From Bacillota bacterium LX-D (GTDB taxonomy: Bacteria > Bacillota > DUOV01 > Zhaonellaceae), in contig JAVLUO010000013.1 in assembly GCA_031628995.1 (NCBI GenBank), forward strand, positions 1 to 59,262: 59,262 nucleotides of DNA, given 5' to 3'. The position numbers and the translations under genes were made by a program. The notes beneath the pieces are model-generated. The model was not told the origin of the DNA and did not search any database. It saw only the letters and a program-made list of their open reading frames with translations. Position 1 is the stretch's first letter; the number at the start of each line of letters is the position of its first letter. Shown piece after piece: positions 1 to 8,669 of the stretch.

Positions 1-88
1 TGGACACCCTTGTCTTAGGCTAACGGTTGGCACTATCAACCCCCGTATCGGACTTTCACCGACGAGCAAGCGCCCATGCTGGGCGCAC
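1..88 (-). mobile_element. 5' end of a group II intron (partial)
   Basis: On the minus strand the intron starts at position 88 with GTGCGCCCAGCATGGGCGC, the signature 5' end of bacterial group II introns, followed by the domain I-like stretch with GTGAAAGTCC. It leaves the window at position 1, so the reverse transcriptase is not visible. It begins a few bases downstream of the stem-loop at 93-127 in the same orientation, which is the insertion preference of the class C introns. Class assignment is inference. Confidence 0.75.
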
Positions 89-92
89 AAAT

Positions 93-127
93 AAAACCGC
101 AATTTGCGACAAACAAATTGCGGTTTT
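93..127 (-). terminator. Rho-independent terminator, intron target
   Basis: A perfect 14-bp inverted repeat (AAAACCGCAATTTG and its complement around a 7-base loop) is followed on the minus strand by TTTTATTT. It could end the minus-strand operon whose last gene stops at 464. The group II intron starts right after it. Confidence 0.75.
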
Positions 128-463
128 ACAGTTCGTATAATTTGAATTAAATTGAAGTAGTATTAAGATCTGCGTTTCTTTCCATAATTGGGGAAGAACA
201 CATCCGAGGTTGATATACCGACTTCAACATAGATAATGTTTTTATTCCTGTAGATATCAGTTGTTTGAACTTTTTTCCCTTATCGGTATTTTATTTTCCA
301 TCTAAAAGCGCCTCACATACTTAAAATGAAAAATAAAAGCAATTCTAATAACACTATGTGAAAAAAGTCAAGTTTTGACGAAAATCTATACTTGCTGTGC
401 TGATTACTCTGTCCATCGTAACCTATGCCCTCCAGAATTATTTGCCTTGAATACCTTAATGTA
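128..463. other. Intergenic, no gene seen
   Basis: This is an AT-rich stretch between the end of the nitrogenase-like operon and the terminator at 93-127. I see no open frame with a ribosome-binding site and no RNA gene. It may be the 3' untranslated part of the operon. Confidence 0.5.
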
Positions 464-1804
464 TCATCTTCCTGCAACTATAGCACTTAGTAAATCTTCT
501 ATCAATCTTAAACCACCGCGATAACCTGTATATCCACGGTCAATTACAGCTCTGTTAGCTACGGGAAAGCTGACGGTAAGATGTGGAGCCCCTATTGACT
601 GGGCAAGCTCCCGATCTAATGAACTCCCTACAACAAACCCCGGACTGAAATTTTTTACATACTTGTTTGTTGCAGTTTTAGGGTAAAGCCCGTTCAGATG
701 TCTAATAATTTCGCTTGTGTCAGTTTCAAACACAACCTTAGGTTTCAGTCCTGATTCCAAGTTTGCACTTGCTTTTAACAGTTTATTTTTCTGGTCGTCT
801 CTTAATTGGTCTGTAATCACGACCAGTTCCGGCAGCCACCCCAGATCGTCGGATAAAAATTTTGTTACAGCGGTAGCATAATTAACATCACCGATTACAA
901 CCGCATAGCGCTGCAAGTCAAGGTCATTGTAGCACTCGGTAAGAGGCTCCAGGTAGCTGAAATATTTTTTATTCTCATCCTCAATGATTTTTTCCACCCG
1001 ATTCAAGTCTAAGGACAATGCCCTTGCCGTCTGTCTTAAAAATTCATCCGAAGCTGCGGGGCCAATAGGCAGGGGGACAGTGATAAAAGGTGTTCCATGG
1101 ACTTCTGCAAAAACCCCGGCCGCTTCCACCCCATATACATCTGAAACCACGATGTTCAGCTCTGCATCCGCACATTGCCTGATACCCTCCAGGCTATCCC
1201 GGTAAGTGAAAAAAGTATTTACCCGGAGTCCCAGCTTTTCGAGGAGCGACCTGATGCCTTCAAGGTTTCCCCTCCAGAACACATCCATAAACGGGACGAT
1301 TCCCAAAACATTGACTTTCCCCTTTATCTTTTCAACGCCGGGCCGGACATACTCCCTGGCTAGTGCCTGCATAACCAGATCATAGCCGTAATAGGAGTTG
1401 CCCTTGAAACCCCCTGTTTCTGCAGTAAATATATTTATCCCCTTTTCCTTGAACTCGCTTACCACCGATTTTACATCATCGCCGATGACTTCGGTAACAC
1501 ACCCGGTGATAACGCCATACAACTTCCCGTCCATGACTTCCAGGGTGTTTTTTATTTGTTCCCTCAGCCTTTCACTCCCTCCAAACACAACTTCCCTTTC
1601 CTGTACATTGGAACTGGGTACGCTTAAACCGCCGCAATAGCCGCCGACCTGCAGCCCGCATCCCCCGTTTTGTGTCCAGGCTATATTCCCGGCACAACCC
1701 GGTGCGGCATGTAATATTGGAATGGTATCGGGAAGAGCATTGATTGTTGACATTGCACCTCCCAGAGCGCAAGAATACCTGGGCCTTTCAATAAAATCAC
1801 TCAT
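464..1804 (-). CDS. NifK-like nitrogenase component 1 subunit
   Basis: A 446-residue protein of the nitrogenase component 1 (oxidoreductase) family. The start is the ATG at 1804 behind GGAGGTG; a longer frame upstream lacks a site. Three cysteines fall where NifK carries its P-cluster ligands: C12 (RYSCALGG), C37 (APGCAGN) and C102 (TGCVTEVIGDD). The C-terminus has the family motif GYTGYRGG. It overlaps the upstream NifD-like gene by 8 bases, so the two are translationally coupled and presumably form a D2K2 tetramer. It is the last gene of the operon. At 446 residues it is shorter than true NifK (about 510-520). I infer a nitrogenase-like reductase rather than nitrogenase, because nifEN are absent; the substrate is unknown. 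Confidence 0.85.
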   Translation of the reverse strand: MSDFIERPRYSCALGGAMSTINALPDTIPILHAAPGCAGNIAWTQNGGCGLQVGGYCGGLSVPSSNVQEREVVFGGSERLREQIKNTLEVMDGKLYGVITGCVTEVIGDDVKSVVSEFKEKGINIFTAETGGFKGNSYYGYDLVMQALAREYVRPGVEKIKGKVNVLGIVPFMDVFWRGNLEGIRSLLEKLGLRVNTFFTYRDSLEGIRQCADAELNIVVSDVYGVEAAGVFAEVHGTPFITVPLPIGPAASDEFLRQTARALSLDLNRVEKIIEDENKKYFSYLEPLTECYNDLDLQRYAVVIGDVNYATAVTKFLSDDLGWLPELVVITDQLRDDQKNKLLKASANLESGLKPKVVFETDTSEIIRHLNGLYPKTATNKYVKNFSPGFVVGSSLDRELAQSIGAPHLTVSFPVANRAVIDRGYTGYRGGLRLIEDLLSAIVAGR

Positions 1805-3326
1805 GCCCTTCACCTCCAGCCGCCTTGATATACTTATACGGGTCTGCTTCATACCATTGGGCGTTATAGGGAAGCCTGACATATTTGCTCAGCTTGCGGT
1901 TAAATACCGGATTGGAAAGCTGCCTGTAAAGCCTTCTTGCCAGTTCGTATACCCCTCTGTAACCGATATAGCTAAGGCCGGTGTTATAGATTACATGGGT
2001 TGCTATTCCAAGCTTGGCGGCGGTGCCGTTTCCATTCCAGTGTCCCAGAAAAACATCAGGCTTAAGCTGCTTGAGAAGGTTCGCCTCTTCAAAGGGCTGC
2101 ACATTGGCTATATTGATTGGAAAATCCTTCCCGGTACTATTGATCAGTTTTTCATATTCACTGTTAGCAAATTCATCATGGTGGTATGAGCGTATGCCCA
2201 CCAGCTCAAAACCAAGCTCATGCAAAAGCCCTGCCGTTGCCAAAGCCCTGAATTCACCTGCACCGACGAATACCTTCTTGCCTTTAAAAGCAGGCAAAAA
2301 TTCCGCGAGAGCGGCTCTGAGCTCTTTAACCTCTTCTTGTATAAGTTTTTCGGCTTGTTTTTCCATACCGAAGAATGCAGCAACATCCCTGATCCACAAG
2401 TTGGTATTCTCAATACCTATGGGCATGTGCTTCAGTATATAAGGAATCCCGAACTTTTCTTCGAGAAACTTCAGGAAATAATCGTCATGGGTAGGGCAGG
2501 TGCTGATTGACAGCGCAGCCTGCGTTACCCTGTACATTTCCTCCGGTTTTGCAAACACGGGAAATATATTGGTTTCAAGCCCAAGTGCTCCAAGGAGCCT
2601 TGAAAGTTCAAGCTCATCCGCTCTGCCCATGGAGGAAACATTCAATAGGTTTACCGTCCTGCTCCTCCTGTAATTTTCTTTTAATTCCTCCAGTTCGTCC
2701 GGAAATAAAGGTTTGCTGTGTTCCGGTTCCTCCAGAAGCTTACGGCCTATACCGTGATACACTGCATCATAGGCAGTGGCCCAGATTTTCGTCTTAAAGC
2801 CCTCGCAGTGAACGGGTATAATCCTTGCAGCAACCCGGTGTTGAATACGGTCTACAACTCCGTCAATGTCATCACCGATAATTCCGGGTACACAGCCGGC
2901 TACAACGGTTATTGTCGCCGGCCTGTATCTTTTGTCTGCTTCAATAATTGCCTTTTCAAGCTTCGTTTCGCCGCCACTTATCACATCCGACTCGCTCAGG
3001 GCCGTAGAAAGCCAGAGAGCATCTTTAACTCTCCCCCACCGTACATTCCCGCCCGACCTTACATTTGCATTCTGGGAGTGGGCGCAAGACCCGCAGCCAA
3101 TGGCCCCGTGCAGGAGCACAACATTATCAGGCAGGCTGTTGATCATGGCCAGCCCGGGCAACAGAAGGCAGATGGAGCCCTGGGTAAACCCGCGCTCCCC
3201 GTCATGCAGGCAGCAGCCCCTTGTTTTATTTGCCAGACCGCATAATGTGCCGCCAAAAGTAATGCAGGCTTTTAACCTGTCTTCTCTTTTCGGCGGTTCT
3301 TTATTATCCAGATAACTCATATCCAT
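1797..3326 (-). CDS. NifD-like nitrogenase component 1 subunit
   Basis: About 509 residues from the ATG at 3326 (GGGGGTG site; ATG 3320 is an alternative). P-cluster-type cysteines are C53, C78 (IGCGSC) and C145 (GCVPGIIGDD). C277 (STCPTHDDYF, followed by EEKFGIPY) lies where NifD has its FeMo-co ligand Cys275. The region where NifD has His442 reads HVIYNTGLSYIGYRG, without a clear histidine ligand. This suggests a P-cluster plus a NifB-type cofactor bound mainly by cysteine. The gene lies 16 bases after a cobamide methyltransferase gene and overlaps the NifK-like gene. It belongs to the nitrogenase-like group outside Mo, V and Fe nitrogenases. A methylthio-alkane-reductase-like role is inference from neighbours. 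Confidence 0.85.
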   Translation of the reverse strand: MDMSYLDNKEPPKREDRLKACITFGGTLCGLANKTRGCCLHDGERGFTQGSICLLLPGLAMINSLPDNVVLLHGAIGCGSCAHSQNANVRSGGNVRWGRVKDALWLSTALSESDVISGGETKLEKAIIEADKRYRPATITVVAGCVPGIIGDDIDGVVDRIQHRVAARIIPVHCEGFKTKIWATAYDAVYHGIGRKLLEEPEHSKPLFPDELEELKENYRRSRTVNLLNVSSMGRADELELSRLLGALGLETNIFPVFAKPEEMYRVTQAALSISTCPTHDDYFLKFLEEKFGIPYILKHMPIGIENTNLWIRDVAAFFGMEKQAEKLIQEEVKELRAALAEFLPAFKGKKVFVGAGEFRALATAGLLHELGFELVGIRSYHHDEFANSEYEKLINSTGKDFPINIANVQPFEEANLLKQLKPDVFLGHWNGNGTAAKLGIATHVIYNTGLSYIGYRGVYELARRLYRQLSNPVFNRKLSKYVRLPYNAQWYEADPYKYIKAAGGEGHE

Positions 3327-3342
3327 TACACCCCCAATACGT

Positions 3343-4392
3343 TCAGTCGGTGTCCGGCAACCGCTCACTATTGAAATTCCATGCCGTTTCCACCATTGCG
3401 CATATATTTTCCAGCGGTACTGCCGGCGGGATATCGCAGCCGGGCATCAGGATATAACTACTGTTAGGTCCCGCCTTCCGTAGGCATTCAATGCAAGCCG
3501 CTCTGACCCCTGCCGGCGATGCATCTTGCATGACAGCTACAGGATCCATGTTACCCGAGAAAGCCATTTTATCCCCTACCTGTTCCCGCGCCTTTTCCAA
3601 ATCAACCTTGTAGTCCAGCGATATATTTTTAGCACCGGTCGAGGGAATAAGGTCAAGCCGGTCAGAGATATTGCCACAAATGTGTATGCTTACAGCCACC
3701 CCTTTTGCTTCAACCCTTTCTACTACTCTCTTCAAGTATGGAAGAGCAAATTCCTGGAATTGTCCTCTTGAAATCATATCCCCGGAAGCTGTAGGGTCCG
3801 CAATGGAAATTATTTCAGCCCCTGCATCAACAAAAAGCTCTAGGTATCTGAAGCAAAGTTCGGACGTAAACTCCAGTACCGCATGTACCGCCTGCCTGTC
3901 TTTGTAAATGTTCCTCATCAGTCTTTCCACGCCATAGACGTGGCCGGCAAGTGTAAAGGGGCCCCATTGGCTGGCGCCCACCAGGGTCCATTCACCTATG
4001 GTTTTGCTCAGGACCCGTGCCGTTTCAACAAGCACATTGATCTCAGCATCTTCTTGCAAGCCTTCAAGCTTAATGGTATCTACGTCACCAGCCTCAGTGA
4101 GGAGAACTTCCTGGATATCCGGTGTACCCTTGGCCCGGAACTTTATTTTACCGCCGATGGCACGAATGGCCAGATTGTGGTAGCCGGAGCCCGGCCATAC
4201 AATATCCGACTTTACCAGCTCGTTTGTTTCCGCAATTATTTCCGCTGCCTGTTCAGCGCCTAGGGCCAGAGCTTTTTCCAGGGTGAAGCCCTTTCTGTTG
4301 AAAGTCCAGGCTCCTCCCGAAAGAAGCGAAACAGGAAGTCTTGGAGTTTTTTGCAAATTTAATGCCTTTAAAACAATTTCCTTTGAGTTCAT
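3343..4392 (-). CDS. MtaA/HemE-type cobamide methyltransferase
   Basis: A 349-residue member of the uroporphyrinogen decarboxylase superfamily, of the branch that moves methyl groups between corrinoid proteins and thiols (MtaA/MtbA/CmuA-like). The zinc site characteristic of that branch is visible: HICGN near residue 240 and a second cysteine in MPGCDIPP near 320. This separates it from HemE, which lacks the zinc site. It starts at ATG 4392 behind GAGGGTG. It is the only methyltransferase in the same transcription unit as the intact NifD/K-like pair, suggesting that methyl transfer and the reductase act on the same class of compound. The acceptor (coenzyme M, tetrahydrofolate, homocysteine or another thiol) cannot be read from the sequence. 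Confidence 0.8.
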   Translation of the reverse strand: MNSKEIVLKALNLQKTPRLPVSLLSGGAWTFNRKGFTLEKALALGAEQAAEIIAETNELVKSDIVWPGSGYHNLAIRAIGGKIKFRAKGTPDIQEVLLTEAGDVDTIKLEGLQEDAEINVLVETARVLSKTIGEWTLVGASQWGPFTLAGHVYGVERLMRNIYKDRQAVHAVLEFTSELCFRYLELFVDAGAEIISIADPTASGDMISRGQFQEFALPYLKRVVERVEAKGVAVSIHICGNISDRLDLIPSTGAKNISLDYKVDLEKAREQVGDKMAFSGNMDPVAVMQDASPAGVRAACIECLRKAGPNSSYILMPGCDIPPAVPLENICAMVETAWNFNSERLPDTD

Positions 4393-4406
4393 AAAAATTC
4401 ACCCTC

Positions 4407-5451
4407 TTATTGAACACCCTTCAGCTTGATAAAAGCACTCCTTGCAAGAGCATCTGTGTCCGTGCTCTTATCCAGCACACCTATTTCCCTCATTTCTTTT
4501 GATCCGTTAATTACTGCCTTTTGTCCACCTTCTACCGAGGGTTCGTAATTATAGGTTGCTAGAACCTGTGCATTAACTTCTGCATCGCCCGGCACATACT
4601 TTTTCTCAACTTCAATCTTAGCTATCTCCTGCTGATTTGAATTTACCCATCTTGCACCTTTCATGATTGCCCTTGTAACTGCAGCAGCTGTATCAGGATC
4701 TTTTTCGATTAAATTTCCGTTTACAACAACTAGGCAGCAATATTCATCCTTGAAAGGGGAATCGGTTGCGGAATTGTATATGCTTTTTGCCTTTCCATCA
4801 TTCACCTGAATCTGTGCAAATGGGTCGGCAACCGCAATAATATCTACTTCGCCATTTTCAAGAGCAAGCGGAAGCTCAGCATTAGGGAACACCTTCCATT
4901 TAACGTCATTTTTCAAATCAATCCCTTCTTTGGCAAGAAGCCTTGAAACCAATATCATCGGACCACCTCCAAGCGTAGGGACTCCTATGGTCTTTCCTTT
5001 GAATTCCTTAAAGGATTTAATGGTTGAACTAGCAGGGACAAGTACCTGTATGCATCCTGTATGAAGACCTGCAGTAAACTTAACGTTCAGACCTTGTTCA
5101 ATAGGTTTCATCCACTGGTTGAGAAGCCCGTCGGTTACATCAATTTTATTAGTTGCAAGCCCGTCTTTTAAAGTATTTGCATCACCTTTGATCAATTCTA
5201 CATCCAGCCCTTCTTCCTTGAAAAAGCCCTTTTCATAGGCTGCATATATAGGGGCTTCGCAGGTGTTGCCAAAATAGCCAACCCTTATCTTCTTAAGTTC
5301 TTTTTGAGTTGTTGTATTTTCTGTGCTTTGGTTTGAGGAAGCTCCAGTTGATTGATTTTCAGCAGATGTGTTTTTTTTTGCCACAGCCTGTAATGCTGAA
5401 AATTATGGCTCCAATTAGCACAAAAGCAATAATTAATCTACGATTTCTCAC
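4407..5451 (-). pseudogene. TauA/SsuA-type substrate-binding lipoprotein, frameshifted
   Basis: The mature part (4407-5384) is a periplasmic-binding-protein-like domain of the NitT/TauT family (IRVGYFGNTCEAP, then KGFFKEEGLDVELI). Its signal peptide is in another frame: GTG at 5451 behind GGGAG encodes MRNRRLIIAF, a hydrophobic core and the lipobox ITGCGKKK. The two frames meet at a run of nine A residues (T9 on the plus strand at about 5371-5379); removing one A joins them as GCGKKNTSAE. This is a frameshift, a sequencing error, or slippage in the homopolymer. The cognate ABC genes are probably the broken tauB and tauC at 19535-20935, with which it shares an island but not an operon. The ligand is probably a sulfonate or similar organosulfur compound (inference). 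Confidence 0.75.
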
Positions 5452-5507
5452 TTCTTTTAGCTCCCTTCTATTTTTTACATTGGTTTTGATTTTTACATAA
5501 ATTCCAA

Positions 5508-6380
5508 TCAAAATGCAGGAACTACGGCCACCCCATATTTATCCTGGATAAACTTTTTGACATCCTGTGAATGCAAGTATTCTACCAGCTTTTTAATTTC
5601 GGGACGGTTTTCATCTCCCTGCCTTACAACGATTACATTCGCATAAGGTGAATCTGCATTCTCACGGAATAAAGCGGACTTGGGATCGATTTTTGCCTCC
5701 AGCACAAAATTCGTGTTAATTACAGCGCCATCCACATCAGGAAGTGTTCTTGCAAGCTGTGCTGCTTCTACTTCAACAAATTTGAGTTTTTTCGGGTTAT
5801 CGACTATATACCTGGGTGTTGCCGAATAATTCCCGATTCCATCCTTAAGTTTTATTAGGCCGTTTGCCTGCAATAGCACCAAAGCCCTGTATTCATTGGA
5901 TGGATTATTGGGAATTGCGATTGTTGCGCCTTCCTTAAGCTCTTCCTTTGAATTGATCTTTTGTGAATAGAAGCCGATGGGTTCTACATGGACCTTGCCG
6001 GCTACCGCAAATTTATAACCTTTTTCTTTGGATACTGAATCAAGGTATGGCACATGCTGAAAATAGTTGGCATCTATCTGTTTGTCCGCAAGAGCAGGAT
6101 TTAATTGTGCTTCATCGTCCAACACAACAACCTCAAGGTTGATGCCTTCCTCCTTCAGTTTGGGTTTTATGAAGTTAAGTATTTCCGCATGGGGCACCAA
6201 AGCCGCCCCAACCTTTACCGTAACATCAGGTTTTGCAGTTGTAGATACTTCTGCCTTGCTTTCTGCTTTACTGGAAGCGCCCGCTGGGGTTTCTTCGGGT
6301 TCCCCTGCGCTGCTGCATGCAGCTAATGAACCTGTAAGTAATGCAGCAATAGTTACTAATAATAGAATTTTTTTAATCAT
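5508..6380 (-). CDS. metQ: Methionine-binding lipoprotein MetQ
   Basis: A 290-residue NlpA/MetQ family protein. It has a lipoprotein signal (MIKKILLLVT, then SLAACSS) and a Ser/Glu/Lys-rich linker to about residue 50. The conserved domain follows, with VGAALVPHAEIL and the downstream DANYFQHVPYLD motif. It delivers D/L-methionine or related thioethers to the MetNI transporter encoded immediately upstream. Gene order is metN-metI-metQ with 76 bases between metI and metQ. In this context it may import methionine or another methylated sulfur compound for the island's enzymes. Confidence 0.9.
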   Translation of the reverse strand: MIKKILLLVTIAALLTGSLAACSSAGEPEETPAGASSKAESKAEVSTTAKPDVTVKVGAALVPHAEILNFIKPKLKEEGINLEVVVLDDEAQLNPALADKQIDANYFQHVPYLDSVSKEKGYKFAVAGKVHVEPIGFYSQKINSKEELKEGATIAIPNNPSNEYRALVLLQANGLIKLKDGIGNYSATPRYIVDNPKKLKFVEVEAAQLARTLPDVDGAVINTNFVLEAKIDPKSALFRENADSPYANVIVVRQGDENRPEIKKLVEYLHSQDVKKFIQDKYGVAVVPAF

Positions 6381-6456
6381 ACCGATTCACTCCTTAAAAT
6401 TTGTAATTTAGTTTCTTAATTTTACCTGGTTGCTGCAATATTTTTCTCTTTTGCTA

Positions 6457-7125
6457 TCAATCGAACTTGTACCGCTTTCTGTTTATACTTCGTGCCACAA
6501 AATCACCCCCCCACTGGACTCCTTGCACAAATAAGACCAGAACGGCTACAGTGGCAATCATTATGTCATCTCGGAACCTCATATAGCCAAACCGTATGGC
6601 AAGGCTGCCCAATCCCCCTGCACCTATTGCCCCGGCAACTGCGGTAAAACCGGTAATCGTTATTACTGCAAGAGTTACACCGCGCACAAGGGACGGCAAC
6701 GCTTCGGGTAAAAGCACCTTAGTGATGATTAAAAACGGATTTGCTCCCATCGCCTGCGCAGCCTCAATTTTACCTGTGCTAACCTCCTTTAGACTATTTT
6801 CAATTATCCGTGCAAGAAAAGGCGCCGAACCGATTGAGAGCGGAACTACAGCAGCCGTGGCTCCAAGTGTTGTGCCAACAATAAAACGTGATAACGGCAA
6901 AAGTACAACAATCAGTATTATGAAAGGAAAGGAACGGAAAATGTTTATGAATGTGCCGAGTACTTTATTAAACCTTGGAGCTTCAAGAATATGGCCCTTT
7001 TCGGTTGCAACCAGTATAATGCCTAAAGGCAAACCTAAAATCAATGCGGCAACGGTCGATAAAACAACCATATAAATGGTTTCGCCAAGTCCTCCTAAAA
7101 GCAAATCAAATAAATCATCGTTCAT
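6457..7125 (-). CDS. metI: Methionine ABC transporter permease MetI
   Basis: A 222-residue membrane protein with about five transmembrane segments. It carries the permease signature around residues 115-145 (EAAQAMGANPFLIITKVLLPEALPS region, EAA loop) that contacts the ATPase. It starts at ATG 7125 and overlaps metN by 4 bases (ATGA), so expression is coupled. The length is normal for MetI and the reading frame is intact, unlike the tauC gene of this island. Confidence 0.92.
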   Translation of the reverse strand: MNDDLFDLLLGGLGETIYMVVLSTVAALILGLPLGIILVATEKGHILEAPRFNKVLGTFINIFRSFPFIILIVVLLPLSRFIVGTTLGATAAVVPLSIGSAPFLARIIENSLKEVSTGKIEAAQAMGANPFLIITKVLLPEALPSLVRGVTLAVITITGFTAVAGAIGAGGLGSLAIRFGYMRFRDDIMIATVAVLVLFVQGVQWGGDFVARSINRKRYKFD

Positions 7126-7901
7126 ATTCCCCCTCCTTCCATAAATTGTCGTCCGTATTGGAAACTTTGAATTATCTTTACAAACCTTTTTGCGGTATCG
7201 CTCTCAGGGTTTAAAAAAAACTTTTCAACCGGTCCTTTCTCAACAATCCTTCCATATTCAAGTACGGCCATATTGTTGCAGATATGCTTCAAAACATCCA
7301 GCTCATGGGTTATAAGCACGATTGTCAAATTTAGCTTTTCATTAATATCCTTAAGCAGTTCCAATATCGAGTAGGTTGTCTGAGGGTCAAGAGCTGACGT
7401 TGCTTCGTCACTGAGCAGCACATCCGGTTCATTAGCCAGTGCACGTGCGATACCTACTCTTTGCTTTTGTCCGCCGCTTAATTGTGACGGATAATCTTTT
7501 ATTTTATCGGTCAATTGAACCAGCTCGAGAATTTCTTCAACCCTGTTTTTAATAAGCCGTCTGGGATATCCTGCAACCTCAAGGGGAAAGGAGATATTCT
7601 GGAATACCGTCATCGAGTCAAAAAGATTAAAGTGCTGGAATATCATGCCTATCTTTCTTCTCGCCAGCCTCAACTGCTTTTTATTCATTGCCGTGATTTC
7701 CATGCCTCCTATGAATACCGTACCGGAATCAGGTTCCTCAAGACGGTTAAGGCATCGGATCAGCGTAGATTTTCCGGCTCCACTGAAGCCGATAATTCCA
7801 AAAATATCTCCTTTTTCGATTCTGAGACTTACATTGTCCAGTGCCTTGATACCCGCGTGATGTGTCAAATAGGTTTTACTAAGGTTATTTATAGTTATCA
7901 T
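7122..7901 (-). CDS. metN: Methionine ABC transporter ATPase MetN
   Basis: About 259 residues from the ATG at 7901. It shows Walker A GFSGAGKST, the Q-loop (IFQHFNLF), the signature LSGGQKQR, Walker B VLLSDEATSALD and the switch histidine LITHEL. The C-terminus is short compared with the roughly 340 residues of E. coli MetN, so the regulatory ACT-like domain that mediates methionine trans-inhibition is missing. It follows the broken NifK-like gene by about 25 bases and probably shares its transcript. It powers MetI-MetQ import. Confidence 0.9.
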   Translation of the reverse strand: MITINNLSKTYLTHHAGIKALDNVSLRIEKGDIFGIIGFSGAGKSTLIRCLNRLEEPDSGTVFIGGMEITAMNKKQLRLARRKIGMIFQHFNLFDSMTVFQNISFPLEVAGYPRRLIKNRVEEILELVQLTDKIKDYPSQLSGGQKQRVGIARALANEPDVLLSDEATSALDPQTTYSILELLKDINEKLNLTIVLITHELDVLKHICNNMAVLEYGRIVEKGPVEKFFLNPESDTAKRFVKIIQSFQYGRQFMEGGGI

Positions 7902-7926
7902 ATCATCCACTCGCTTTTTTATATCT

Positions 7927-8669
7927 CTATTGATAGCTTCCGAGAACCGCAGCATATATGTCCTCAGTCAATCTTAATCCACCCCTGTATCCCGTATAGG
8001 AACGGTCCAGTACCAATCTGTCCGTAATCGGCAGTCCCAGACTGAGGTGAAAGCCATTCAATTCCGAGGCAATATCCCTGTCCCATGTATTTCCTATAAT
8101 CAGCGGCTGGAATTGATGGTTAAATTCCCTTAATTCCTTTTTTATCTGTCCGCCATCCGGTTAAAAGGTAACTCCTGAAAAAGCTTTTCATTGATCTCTT
8201 CCTTAGTAGGTTCCAGGAGTTGTTCTATAATAGCCTGTGCGACAAGCTCATGTCCCAGGTAGGTACTTCCTTTAAAGCCTCCGGTTTCTGCATAAACAAC
8301 AGGCACGCCTCTATCCCTGAATTCTCTCACCACCCTGCCGACATCATCTCCTACAATATCCGAGGTGCAGCCTGTAAGCACAACAAACAAATCGCCATTA
8401 ATCACCTTAAGCGTCTCCTCGATTAGCTCTTTTAAACGCTGCTCGCCTCCAAATACAACTTCTTTTTCTGTTGCATTGGTACAGGGTATTGCATTTCCTC
8501 CTACAAAGCCTGAACCCTGTTATCCGTTGCAGAAGCTCAGACCTCCGAAAAGTTTTGAGCTGCAGCCTGGTCCTGCATGGATGATAGGTACGGCTCTTTC
8601 AATGGCCAGAACAGTTTGCTGCGCTCCTAAAGTACAGAAATGCCTCGGCTGCTCAATTTCGGTACTCAT
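7927..8669 (-). pseudogene. Second NifK-like gene, broken
   Basis: The N-terminal part starts at ATG 8669, overlapping the upstream NifD-like relic by 4 bases, and carries the family cysteines (RHFCTLGA, GPGCSSK, TGCTSDIVGDD). A TAA interrupts it after LSFCNG near 8520, in the same frame. The frame then resumes (EKEVVFGGEQR) and runs to about 8145. There the sequence jumps, out of frame, to a C-terminal piece that ends at 7927 with the family motif SYTGYRGGLRL. About 200 residues of the middle domain are missing compared with the 446-residue copy at 464-1804. Nonsense mutation, deletion and frameshift together make this a clear pseudogene. Confidence 0.85.

Noticed and set aside
1722-3315. 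Long plus-strand frames opposite the NifD/K-like genes
   Set aside because: They are shadows of the minus-strand genes: no ribosome-binding sites and no domain resemblance.
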